A program made the translations under genes and the position numbers. A stretch of DNA of 64,000 nt from RGEC01 sp964626685 (GTDB lineage Bacteria > Bacteroidota > Bacteroidia > NS11-12g > UBA955), in contig CAZVJY010000003.1 in assembly GCA_964626685.1 (NCBI GenBank), positions 62,001 to 126,000 of the forward strand, given 5' to 3'. Below are positions 32,827 to 40,718 of this stretch, piece by piece (position 1 is the first letter of the stretch; each line of letters opens with the position of its first letter). The notes below the pieces were generated by a model that saw only the letters and a program-made list of their open reading frames with translations, was not told where the DNA came from and made no database searches.

Positions 32827-33489
32827 TTACTTCAGATACTCTAATTCGATGCCATAGCGTGTCATGGCATGGTAGATAACCTGTGCTCTTCTTGTGGTAA
32901 ATCGGCTGTTTAGTCCGCAGGTTCTGGGGCAGGGAAGCAAACCTGCGATATGAGCGGCTTCATTTTTACTGAGTTTGTCGGCTGATTTGCCATAATAAGT
33001 CTTAGCGGCTGCTTCCACACCGAACAGGCCTTCACCGGTTTCAATGACATTCAGGTAAACCTCCATAATGCGTTCTTTGCCCCAGATCAGCTCAATCAAC
33101 GCGGTGAACCATACTTCCAGGCCTTTTCGAATCCAGCTGCGGCCTTCCCACAAAAACACATTTTTGGCTGTTTGCTGGCTAATGGTACTGGCACCTCGTT
33201 TTTTACCGCCTTTGAGGTTGTGTTCAGCGGCTTTCTTAATAGCCTCCAGATCAAATCCCCAGTGTTTGCAATAGCGCTGATCTTCTCCACAGATTACAGC
33301 CAGCTGCATGTTTTTTGAAATGTTATCCAGGTCAACCCATTCTTTTTGAATCTGGTTTCCCCGTGATTTCATTAGAATGGTAGTGCCCGGATTTACCCAT
33401 TTAAGTGCAAGAACCCAAACTAAACTGATTGCCGTGAACCACAACAGGATTCGGATTATCCATTTTCGTATTAAACCAAAAACACCCAT
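32827..33489 (-). CDS. mtgA: Monofunctional peptidoglycan transglycosylase
   Basis: The 220-residue GT51 enzyme polymerises lipid II into glycan strands. One membrane helix (about 11-29) anchors it to the inner membrane. Catalytic Glu69 lies in CGEDQRY; RGASTISQQTAKN (98-110) and KERIMEVYLNVIE (138-150) are the other conserved GT51 motifs. There is no transpeptidase domain, so it is MtgA-like rather than a class A PBP. Start ATG 33489 is 9 nt after a TATCTTCG box. Confidence 0.95.
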   Translation of the reverse strand: MGVFGLIRKWIIRILLWFTAISLVWVLALKWVNPGTTILMKSRGNQIQKEWVDLDNISKNMQLAVICGEDQRYCKHWGFDLEAIKKAAEHNLKGGKKRGASTISQQTAKNVFLWEGRSWIRKGLEVWFTALIELIWGKERIMEVYLNVIETGEGLFGVEAAAKTYYGKSADKLSKNEAAHIAGLLPCPRTCGLNSRFTTRRAQVIYHAMTRYGIELEYLK

Positions 33490-33498
33490 TTTCGGGTT

Positions 33499-33506
33499 CG
33501 AAGATA
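33499..33506 (-). promoter_or_regulatory. mtgA promoter box TATCTTCG
   Basis: TAnnTTCG variant, 9 nt before the mtgA ATG, directly before the end of the upstream lipoprotein gene. Confidence 0.45.
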
Positions 33507-33507
33507 C

Positions 33508-34104
33508 CTATTTTTTTAGACCGGCCGCTTCGATGAACTGCTCATAGCTCATGTTGCGTAAATCTGTTTCGGTGTATTTTGACATCAGATTCGAAGATCC
33601 ATCAGCCGGTTTTTTCCCTGCAGCATTCGGATCGTATTTTGGTATGAAGAAGTATCGAAACGAATGCCCTTCTGCATTGCCGTATGGATCATACTCATTG
33701 TCAGGGTTGGTAAGTAAAATGAGCATTTTGCCCGGAACAGGCATGCCACTCCAGACGTCGGTGCGAGGGTTGTTTCCGCGCATGTAGGAAACCAGCAGTC
33801 GCGTCAGTTCAATCTTTCCCGGCTGGCGAATGGCTGCTGGATATCCGCCAAGATTGGCATATACCAAAACAACGGAAGATTGAATCAGTTCGGGTGTAAT
33901 GGATGGATCGGTAATTTCCAGCACCTGAGCTGGACCTATTCCGTCAACGTTCTTCGTTTGCCATTTTGGGGCATTTTTACCGGGAACAAGCCATTCACTG
34001 CCTTTCAGCGGATGCCCGCTTCGGGTGGCAATGTTCTTTCTGCAACTTACACTTATTAAAGCAGTTAAAGATAAAATACCAATGAAAAATCCCTGGAGTT
34101 TCAC
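33508..34104 (-). CDS. Lipoprotein of unknown function
   Basis: The 198-residue protein has a lipoprotein signal ending in the lipobox ISVSC (Cys about residue 21). The soluble part has no motif I recognise; it contains VVLVYANLGGYPAAIRQPG and YFFIPKYDPNA segments and is probably beta-rich. The start is GTG 34104, since no ATG precedes the signal sequence; a TAATTTCG box lies 22 nt upstream. It is followed by mtgA, which has its own box. Likely location is the periplasmic side of a membrane. Confidence 0.72.
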   Translation of the reverse strand: MKLQGFFIGILSLTALISVSCRKNIATRSGHPLKGSEWLVPGKNAPKWQTKNVDGIGPAQVLEITDPSITPELIQSSVVLVYANLGGYPAAIRQPGKIELTRLLVSYMRGNNPRTDVWSGMPVPGKMLILLTNPDNEYDPYGNAEGHSFRYFFIPKYDPNAAGKKPADGSSNLMSKYTETDLRNMSYEQFIEAAGLKK

Positions 34105-34126
34105 GGTTTTTTGGGTTTGTTAATAA

Positions 34127-34134
34127 CGAAATTA
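34127..34134 (-). promoter_or_regulatory. Promoter box TAATTTCG of the lipoprotein gene
   Basis: TAnnTTCG variant, 22 nt before GTG 34104, in the 129-nt gap after the DUF5686 gene. Confidence 0.4.
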
Positions 34135-34233
34135 GGAGAAAAAATCGACAAAAACAAGCTTTGTAGAAACAGATTAGCACACTAGGACAATCAGTAAGGA
34201 TCTGATACTTTGAATTGATTCTGCCTTAATGGA

Positions 34234-36693
34234 CTACCAGGAGTTGTTCCGTCTGTCGAAGAACTCAAAGTTGAGTTTAAAGCCTACAACAGGCTTTTCG
34301 AAGATATTGCTGTATCCGACGGCATAATACAACCCGATTTTAAAACGATCCCGCCAAATTCTAACCAGTTTGTCAACGCCGGCATATACTTCGTAAAACA
34401 ACATATTGCGTCTTTCAGGAGCATATAGAATATTCGCTCCGGCAGATTCCCGCAGTTTCAGCAGGCGCATGAAGGGGATTTTATTGATGAGTGAACCGTT
34501 AAAATGGTGTCTGTAATGTGCTTCCAGAAATCGTTTATAGGTTACAAAGGTTGAATCCAGGGTTTGAAATGCATACATGGGTGGCGTAAAGATACTGGGG
34601 TCACCTCGCCGCTGGTATCGGTAATCTACCGGAGACAACTTATTTTGCCTAAGGAAACTGCCGCTAACGATTCTGTATTCGCTGCGTCCGAGTAAACCCA
34701 GTGGAAAATCCTGTTCTATGCGGTATTCCAGATAGCTGTAATCAATATTTGAACCCAATACACCCGGTATGGCGTGGCTGAGGTTGAGGCTGAGAGTTGG
34801 CCAGCGGCTACCCAGAATTACTTTTTGCCTGGGTTCTCGTATGTATTTTTGAAACGGGGTGTAGCTAAGAGTAAAATTTCCAAAAAAGGCGCGGTTGGTC
34901 CCAAAAGAAGTAGGTAAATTGTCTTCAAAAAGGCTGTCTGCAAATCCGTCAAAGGTAAAGTTGCTGATGTCGCGTCTTTCAGAAAATTCGGCCTGCACCC
35001 TCAAATAGAGTCCGTTGATTAACTCTCTGCGCACATATACGTCGGCATGGCTGTTTTGGTAGAAATTTCCTCTTCTGGCCAGGTCAAGGAAAGCAGCATT
35101 GGGGTTGATAAAGTTGAAGTCCCGACCGGCCGTGGCAGAAAATACGCCCCTGTGAAATGGATCGAATGTGGTGTTGAAAATCACCGTGCCGCGGATATCT
35201 TTGTTGTTAAGGCCATACGATAAATTTTCAATGAGCCTGATATCGCGCTTGTTTTTAAAGCGTCGTTCAAAGGTGTTCCAAAGTGTAACCCGGGTACCTC
35301 CCGGAAACCATGGCTGAACGATAAACATGAGAGGCTGGAAATCCATGTAGTAGCCTTTTTCGCGGTTTTGGTATTCCTGTCCTTTAAAAAACAGTTTGGC
35401 CAGGGTAACCTTGTTTTTGTCTTTTTCTATGCTATCCAGGTATGTTTTACTGTTTTGCACCCTGTTGATGCTATCCGTGCGGGTAATGAAGCGGATTTCG
35501 GTATTGTTCAGCGGGGTAGAGCGTTTTTGGCTCCAGAATGCGCTGTCTCTTTCGTAGGCACTGTCTGTGGCCGAACTCACTTCCAGTCCGAAATGGTTTT
35601 TTGGGAAGGATTTATTTAGCTCGTACTTGTTGTATTTTACCAGGGTATAGCCGCTGAATTTGCCTTTTCCGGCAAGCGCGTGATAATCAAAACGCTGTTT
35701 TTCCAGGGTAATCCAGGTGTCTTTGCTCAGACTGAATTCCTGCCTTATGGTAAGTTTATCGTATTCATTCAGCTGGTTGCTCGGGTAATTTAGCTCGGTC
35801 CTGTAAATGTAAAAAAGGGTATCAACCAGGTGGATTTCACCTGAAAAAACGGCATTGGATATGGATCTTGGTGCCATTTTTATTTTCAGTACCCGCTGCC
35901 CCGCATCGTTTTTATAGCTTCCCAGAAACTGGAACTTGTAGGCCAGCAGGGCGGTTCCGGAAAGAGGCGACATTACAGGCATGTCGCTGATACCACGTAC
36001 TCGAATCAGGTTTTGGTAGTAGTTGAAATCACCTTCGGTGGTGCTTAGGTAAAAAAGTCCTGTCACATCGCCAATTTTTTTAACTCCGGTGCGTGTTTCC
36101 CTAATTTTTGCAGGAGGCTGAAAATCTCGCTCCAGCAAAACTTCAGCCATGTTTATACTGGATTCTTCTTCTTTGTTTTTCTTCTTCTTTTTCTTTTCGG
36201 CAGCAGTGTCGGGCTCATGCCAGATATTTTCTTTCTTTTTAGGAGGATTGTATTCTTCAAAAGCCCTGATGTATACTTCTGCGCTCGATGAAGGTATGCG
36301 GGTTGCCCAGTAATCCTTTTTTTCTATGGCTTTGCGCATCATTTCAGGGCCGGGATCGGTCCATTTTCGGGTAATCTGGATTTCACTGATGGACTTAGCC
36401 AGTTCCGGTAAAATGATATTCAGGGTGTCGTCTTTTTTGTCGAGCACCACTTTGAGATTCATACGCTGGTAGTTGGGGTGGCTGAAAACGAGTTCGTATT
36501 CACCTGCCCTAAGGTCAAATTTGTAGTACCCGGAACCATCTGTGCTTCCAACCATAGAGCCATTTGTGATGAAAATACTGACATCCGGTATAGGAGCACG
36601 GCTGCTGTCTGCCACAAATCCACTAACCGTAAAATACTGTGCTTTGCCGGAAAAAACGGTCAGAAAACTTAGAATGAGGACTGCAAAACGCAT
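34234..36693 (-). CDS. DUF5686 / carboxypeptidase-regulatory-like outer-membrane protein
   Basis: The 819-residue protein has a signal peptide (MRFAVLILSFLTVFSGKAQ) and a carboxypeptidase-regulatory-like beta-sandwich (about 21-98: VSGFVADSSRAPIPDVSIFI, STDGSGYYKF). A DUF5686 region follows, rich in aromatic alternating strands, ending in strands such as KIGLYYAVGYSN and VGFKLNFEFF that suggest an outer-membrane beta-barrel. A Lys/Glu-rich stretch (KKKKKKNKEEE, about residue 170) is probably a flexible linker. TonB-linked receptors share the N-terminal fold, but no plug domain is seen. It lies 77 nt downstream of the OstA-like gene. Start ATG 36693 was chosen for the signal peptide. Confidence 0.85.
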   Translation of the reverse strand: MRFAVLILSFLTVFSGKAQYFTVSGFVADSSRAPIPDVSIFITNGSMVGSTDGSGYYKFDLRAGEYELVFSHPNYQRMNLKVVLDKKDDTLNIILPELAKSISEIQITRKWTDPGPEMMRKAIEKKDYWATRIPSSSAEVYIRAFEEYNPPKKKENIWHEPDTAAEKKKKKKNKEEESSINMAEVLLERDFQPPAKIRETRTGVKKIGDVTGLFYLSTTEGDFNYYQNLIRVRGISDMPVMSPLSGTALLAYKFQFLGSYKNDAGQRVLKIKMAPRSISNAVFSGEIHLVDTLFYIYRTELNYPSNQLNEYDKLTIRQEFSLSKDTWITLEKQRFDYHALAGKGKFSGYTLVKYNKYELNKSFPKNHFGLEVSSATDSAYERDSAFWSQKRSTPLNNTEIRFITRTDSINRVQNSKTYLDSIEKDKNKVTLAKLFFKGQEYQNREKGYYMDFQPLMFIVQPWFPGGTRVTLWNTFERRFKNKRDIRLIENLSYGLNNKDIRGTVIFNTTFDPFHRGVFSATAGRDFNFINPNAAFLDLARRGNFYQNSHADVYVRRELINGLYLRVQAEFSERRDISNFTFDGFADSLFEDNLPTSFGTNRAFFGNFTLSYTPFQKYIREPRQKVILGSRWPTLSLNLSHAIPGVLGSNIDYSYLEYRIEQDFPLGLLGRSEYRIVSGSFLRQNKLSPVDYRYQRRGDPSIFTPPMYAFQTLDSTFVTYKRFLEAHYRHHFNGSLINKIPFMRLLKLRESAGANILYAPERRNMLFYEVYAGVDKLVRIWRDRFKIGLYYAVGYSNIFEKPVVGFKLNFEFFDRRNNSW

Positions 36694-36770
36694 TTTGTAT
36701 TGCAAAAGAACGCCTGAAAGCAGCATTTGGTTGTGGTTTTCAGTTGAAGATTCGGCAAAATCCGACAGAA

Positions 36771-38348
36771 TCAACCTTTTGCCTTCTTTCGGCCTGTGGG
36801 TTTTTGCAGCGTCTGGCTACCTGTGTGCCTTGCAGGAAGCGGCGGGACGGGAAAAGGAGCGATAAATCCGCCTGCTACCGGACGTCTAGCCTCATCCCAA
36901 ACAAAACCGGGCAGTATTTTCTGTTCTTTTGGAAAGTCGGTCATGGGGTAGAGTGTGCCTGCCGGATTTCCATAAAACCGCACACCCGAAACACGATTGC
37001 TGTCCAAATCAATTTGCATGTTGTTGTATTGCACCGCATTGGCAGAAGTAACAGCTGAATCCTTTTCCTTTATATAATAGACGCTTTTGCCATCACCCTT
37101 AACCCGTATGGTTTTCAGTTTGTTCTCAGTGGTAAAGTAATTGTCCATGTCATCTCCTGAAATCTGGCTGAAATGAGCGGTATCTTCACGCATGGCGATA
37201 AAGGATTTCTGCCGCATGTGCATGAGTCGGATACGGCTGTTGGCTATAAAAATACGCATGGTATCTGCGTTGAGCCGGGTGTTTTCGTTCCACAGAACCG
37301 GTTTTCCATACAGGTTAAAAACACTGTCATCTACCTGATACGTAAGACTATCTGCCGTGCCACTGAAATCGCTGCGCCAAAGCGAGGTGTGGTGAAAGGC
37401 ATGCAGGTATCGCTTTTGGTTCGTTGTGTCTGCGACATAAACGAAGGTGTCCGATTTCAGCATCAGGCTGTCTCCGTTTTTTTCCATTTTTTTGGCAAGT
37501 GTATTGCCCATTACACGTGTGTACTTGCGGTTTTTGTCATAATAGCCGCGGTTTCCGAAAATACTGATATTCTGTGCAGTGTCCTTTACCCATAAACGTC
37601 CGTAGGCGTGGCCAATGCCCGAATTGCGGTTGTAGCTGAGCGTGTCGGCGCGGATGGTGTTTTCTTTGCTTATCAGGGCTGCGTTTCGGGTAAAATAACT
37701 TTGTCCGGTTTTTGTATTGTAGTTGCCGTAATTGCAAAGGATGGTGTTTTCATCGCTCTGTATCTCTGTATAGTTGTAAAACCAGGTATTGCCTGTGCGG
37801 TTGCTGTACTGCAATGTGTCTGTTTTTACTACATAATCCGGATGCGTGAGAACCACGTTGTACCGGAAATACAACATAGACAGGGAAGGATTGTAGCTGC
37901 CCGTGCGACTGGTGAGAGTCAGTTCATCATCTACAATTTTTCCTCCGGCTCCGTAATACCCGATTCGGGTGTCGGTATGGTAAATGATCCAGGGGGTGGT
38001 AAGTACCATGTTTTTATCGCGGAGTACCACATTGCCGTCTACGCGGGCAGTTTTGTTCTTGCTGTCAAAAAACAGCTTGCTTCCGGAAACCACGGCTCCT
38101 TCTGAACTTACAATACGCACGTTTCCAAAACCTTCCAGTTCCTCTTTTGCTGTATTGTATTCCGCTTCATCGCAGGTAACCACGCTGCCACTTTGCTCGA
38201 ACATAACATTGCCCCGCAAAATCTGATAGTTGTCGCCCCTGCGTTTTTCTCCCTTCATGCGATCTGCTTTGAGCATGATTTCCTGTGCATTCAAATCTGT
38301 GAGTTTGAGTACAATCATGAAAAACAACAGCCACGGGGTCTTGTTCAT
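36771..38348 (-). CDS. OstA/LptA-like protein
   Basis: The 525-residue secreted protein has repeated beta-jellyroll units of the LptA/LptD N-terminal (OstA) fold. The pattern ADxMxGEKR..DNYQILRGNVMFEQSG...VTCDEAEYN recurs as ALISKENTIRADTLSYN and LNADTMRIF. Such proteins bridge LPS transport from inner to outer membrane. It lacks the LptD beta-barrel, so it is a long LptA-like protein typical of Bacteroidota, and the C-terminus is a Pro/Lys-rich tail. It is divergent from tilS, with start codons 30 nt apart. Confidence 0.85.
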   Translation of the reverse strand: MNKTPWLLFFMIVLKLTDLNAQEIMLKADRMKGEKRRGDNYQILRGNVMFEQSGSVVTCDEAEYNTAKEELEGFGNVRIVSSEGAVVSGSKLFFDSKNKTARVDGNVVLRDKNMVLTTPWIIYHTDTRIGYYGAGGKIVDDELTLTSRTGSYNPSLSMLYFRYNVVLTHPDYVVKTDTLQYSNRTGNTWFYNYTEIQSDENTILCNYGNYNTKTGQSYFTRNAALISKENTIRADTLSYNRNSGIGHAYGRLWVKDTAQNISIFGNRGYYDKNRKYTRVMGNTLAKKMEKNGDSLMLKSDTFVYVADTTNQKRYLHAFHHTSLWRSDFSGTADSLTYQVDDSVFNLYGKPVLWNENTRLNADTMRIFIANSRIRLMHMRQKSFIAMREDTAHFSQISGDDMDNYFTTENKLKTIRVKGDGKSVYYIKEKDSAVTSANAVQYNNMQIDLDSNRVSGVRFYGNPAGTLYPMTDFPKEQKILPGFVWDEARRPVAGGFIAPFPVPPLPARHTGSQTLQKPTGRKKAKG

Positions 38349-38362
38349 CCGAATTTTTGGAA

Positions 38363-38370
38363 TTACTTTG
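38363..38370 (+). promoter_or_regulatory. tilS promoter box TTACTTTG (near consensus)
   Basis: One mismatch to TAnnTTTG, 8 nt before GTG 38379. A TTG at 38341-38343 lies 19 nt upstream, inside the divergent OstA-like gene. Confidence 0.5.
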
Positions 38371-38378
38371 CAAATAAC

Positions 38379-39692
38379 GTGCTAAATCGGTTTCAAAGCT
38401 TTATCCGTGAGAATGCACCTGAAATAATTCAGGGAAAAACGCTGCTTGCGGTAAGTGGAGGAGCCGATTCCGTGGCGATGGGGCATTTGTTTTCCCGCTC
38501 CGGATATAGGTTTGAGGTGGCTCATCTGAATTACGGTTTGCGCGGAGCTGAGAGTGATGAAGACGAACTATTTGTGCGCAACCTGTGCCTTAGCTGGAAT
38601 GTGCCGCTGCATACTGCCCATCCCGATACCCTGATTGAGGCGCAGCTGAATGCGGAATCAGTTCAGATGGCCGCGCGGCGTTTGCGATACCATCACTTCC
38701 GGCAGCTGGTGAATGCTGAAATGACCACGGTTTGCACAGCGCACCAGCGCACCGACAATCTTGAACATCTGTTTATATATCTTTTGCGCAATAGCCCTGC
38801 TGCCTGGCAGGGTATTCCTTTGTGGCGCGATAATATTTTCAGGCCCATGATGTTTGCCGATGCTGCAGAGATTCGCCATTGGCTTACTTCGCAGGGACTT
38901 GGCTGGCGGGAAGACAGCAGCAACAGAAAAACCGATTACCTGCGAAACAAAGTAAGGCACTGGATTTTGCCGCTTATTCAAACCGAATTTCCAGATGCGG
39001 AAAGGGAATTTGCAGATCTAAGCAGGTCACTCCGTGTGTTGAGGCAGGCAGAGAACAACCGCAACAAAGCCTGGGCATCCGGTTTTCCTGCCGTAGGCGA
39101 CGGCAGGATGTTTAATGCAGAAGATAAAGCATCGCTGCACACTTATCTGAAAAGCCTGGGAATGAAACCCACAGAAGCGGAAAAACTGATGAAAGCATCA
39201 ACAGGGAGCCGTTTTTACTTCCATGGCTGGATGGCCGAGGTGAGGAATGGCGGCATATGGGTGGGGAAATCGTCGCGGCACGAAATAGAGGAAACAGATA
39301 TTGCGTCGGAAGATGAGCTACCGGTTTGCCTGCAGGCAGGTAAGTTTTTGTTGACCATGCATCTGCGGTCAGGTCAGGATACCCTTGCTCCGTCGGAAAA
39401 TGTGTGGTTCTTCGATGCCGATGAGATTTTATTCCCGCTGAGTTTGCGTCACCGAAGAAAAGGTGAGCGGATTCAGCCTTTCGGAATGCAGGGATCAAAA
39501 AAAATCAGTGATTTATTAACCGATGCACATATTCCCGCTTCCGAAAAAGACGCATATCCCATAATGGCCCATGCAGGCGGGGTTTTGGGGGTTCCCGCAA
39601 TTAGGCGCGCTGCGACTGCACCTGTGCATGAAAATACGCAAAGAATTTTGTGTGTTCAATGGGAAATAGCGGAAAATCTCGCCGAGTTGTAA
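38379..39692 (+). CDS. tilS: tRNA(Ile)-lysidine synthase
   Basis: TilS (437 residues) converts C34 of the tRNA-Ile CAU anticodon to lysidine with ATP. The N-type ATP-pyrophosphatase P-loop SGGADS (26-31) and the HLNYGLRG and AHQRTDNLEH motifs are present, followed by the NDxxxxRNKVRHWILP region and C-terminal tRNA-binding domains. GTG 38379 is preferred over far-upstream starts because the longer frame would overlap the OstA-like gene by 150 nt and contain the promoter. The C-terminal domain end QWEIAENLAEL overlaps the next gene's promoter. Confidence 0.93.
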   Translation: MLNRFQSFIRENAPEIIQGKTLLAVSGGADSVAMGHLFSRSGYRFEVAHLNYGLRGAESDEDELFVRNLCLSWNVPLHTAHPDTLIEAQLNAESVQMAARRLRYHHFRQLVNAEMTTVCTAHQRTDNLEHLFIYLLRNSPAAWQGIPLWRDNIFRPMMFADAAEIRHWLTSQGLGWREDSSNRKTDYLRNKVRHWILPLIQTEFPDAEREFADLSRSLRVLRQAENNRNKAWASGFPAVGDGRMFNAEDKASLHTYLKSLGMKPTEAEKLMKASTGSRFYFHGWMAEVRNGGIWVGKSSRHEIEETDIASEDELPVCLQAGKFLLTMHLRSGQDTLAPSENVWFFDADEILFPLSLRHRRKGERIQPFGMQGSKKISDLLTDAHIPASEKDAYPIMAHAGGVLGVPAIRRAATAPVHENTQRILCVQWEIAENLAEL

Positions 39693-39697
39693 CTTTG
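39690..39697 (+). promoter_or_regulatory. Promoter -7 box TAACTTTG for the nucleotidyltransferase-murF-alr unit
   Basis: Perfect TAnnTTTG match. It overlaps the tilS stop codon (39690-39692) and ends 11 nt before ATG 39709. Confidence 0.6.
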
Positions 39698-39708
39698 TGC
39701 AACCCAAT

Positions 39709-40716
39709 ATGAAAGCCATTATCCCGGTAGCCGGCATCGGAAGCAGGCTGAAACCCCATACCACAACGCAACCCAAGAGTTTAATTCCTGTGGCCGGAAA
39801 GCCAATTCTGGGTCATATTATGGATACCCTGATTGAAGCCGGTATCACAGATTTTATATTCATCATCGGGCATCTTGGCGATAAAATTGAACATTACATC
39901 TCTGAGCATTACACTGCTGTCAATACCACTTTCATAATTCAGACCCTCGGCAAGGGAACCGGACATGCCATTTGGCTGGCCCGCAATGAAGTGCAAGATG
40001 ATGAACCTGTACTGATTGTGCTAGGTGATACCATTTTTGAGACCGATCTTAAATCTGTACTGGCACAGCCGGTCAGCAGTTTGGGTGTTAAAAAGGTCGA
40101 AGATCCAAGGCAGTTTGGCGTAGCCGAACTCAATGAGGAAGGGAGTATTCGCCGCCTGGTGGAAAAACCGGCCATTCCAAAAAGCAACCTGGCACTGGTA
40201 GGTCTTTATTTTATTAGGGAAACGGGCATCCTGAAGGAATGTCTTGAGTACAACATTACCCATGATATTCGCACCCAGAATGAATTTCACCTGACCGATG
40301 CGCTGCAGTGCATGATGGAGAAAGGGGTGGCGCTCCGCACATTTGCCGTAGAAAACTGGTTTGACTGCGGTAAGAAGGAAATTATTTTGCAAACCAACCG
40401 AAATCTTCTGAGGCGAGAGGGTCTTCCGGATGTTCCCAAAGACTTGTTAAAATCAAACATCATCATACCACCGGTGTATATATCGCCTTCGGCAAAAATT
40501 GAAAACAGCATAATTGGCCCGGATGTGAGCATTGGCGAGCATGCCGATATCTCCAGATCTGTGGTTAAAAATAGCATCATTGGCCAGTATGCACAGATAC
40601 AAACCGCCATTCTTGAAAATTCACTCATTGGCTCAGATGCCAGCCTAACCGGTGCAGTGCAAAGCATGAATATTGGCGATGGTGCTGAAATGAACCTGGG
40701 TGGGGAAAACACCTGA
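39709..40716 (+). CDS. Sugar-1-phosphate nucleotidyltransferase with left-handed beta-helix tail
   Basis: The 335-residue NTP-transferase has the G-x-G-x-R-like signature VAGIGSRLKPHT and PKSLIPVAGKP. It also carries the VLGDTIFETD metal-binding region, NWFDCGKKE, and C-terminal hexapeptide repeats (IENSIIGPDVSIGEHADI). The enzyme joins NTP and a sugar-1-phosphate; glucose-1-phosphate thymidylyl- or mannose-1-phosphate guanylyltransferase types are both possible. The neighbouring murF-alr gene (2 nt downstream) points to cell-wall or surface-polysaccharide precursor synthesis. Confidence 0.88.
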   Translation: MKAIIPVAGIGSRLKPHTTTQPKSLIPVAGKPILGHIMDTLIEAGITDFIFIIGHLGDKIEHYISEHYTAVNTTFIIQTLGKGTGHAIWLARNEVQDDEPVLIVLGDTIFETDLKSVLAQPVSSLGVKKVEDPRQFGVAELNEEGSIRRLVEKPAIPKSNLALVGLYFIRETGILKECLEYNITHDIRTQNEFHLTDALQCMMEKGVALRTFAVENWFDCGKKEIILQTNRNLLRREGLPDVPKDLLKSNIIIPPVYISPSAKIENSIIGPDVSIGEHADISRSVVKNSIIGQYAQIQTAILENSLIGSDASLTGAVQSMNIGDGAEMNLGGENT

Positions 40717-40718
40717 AC

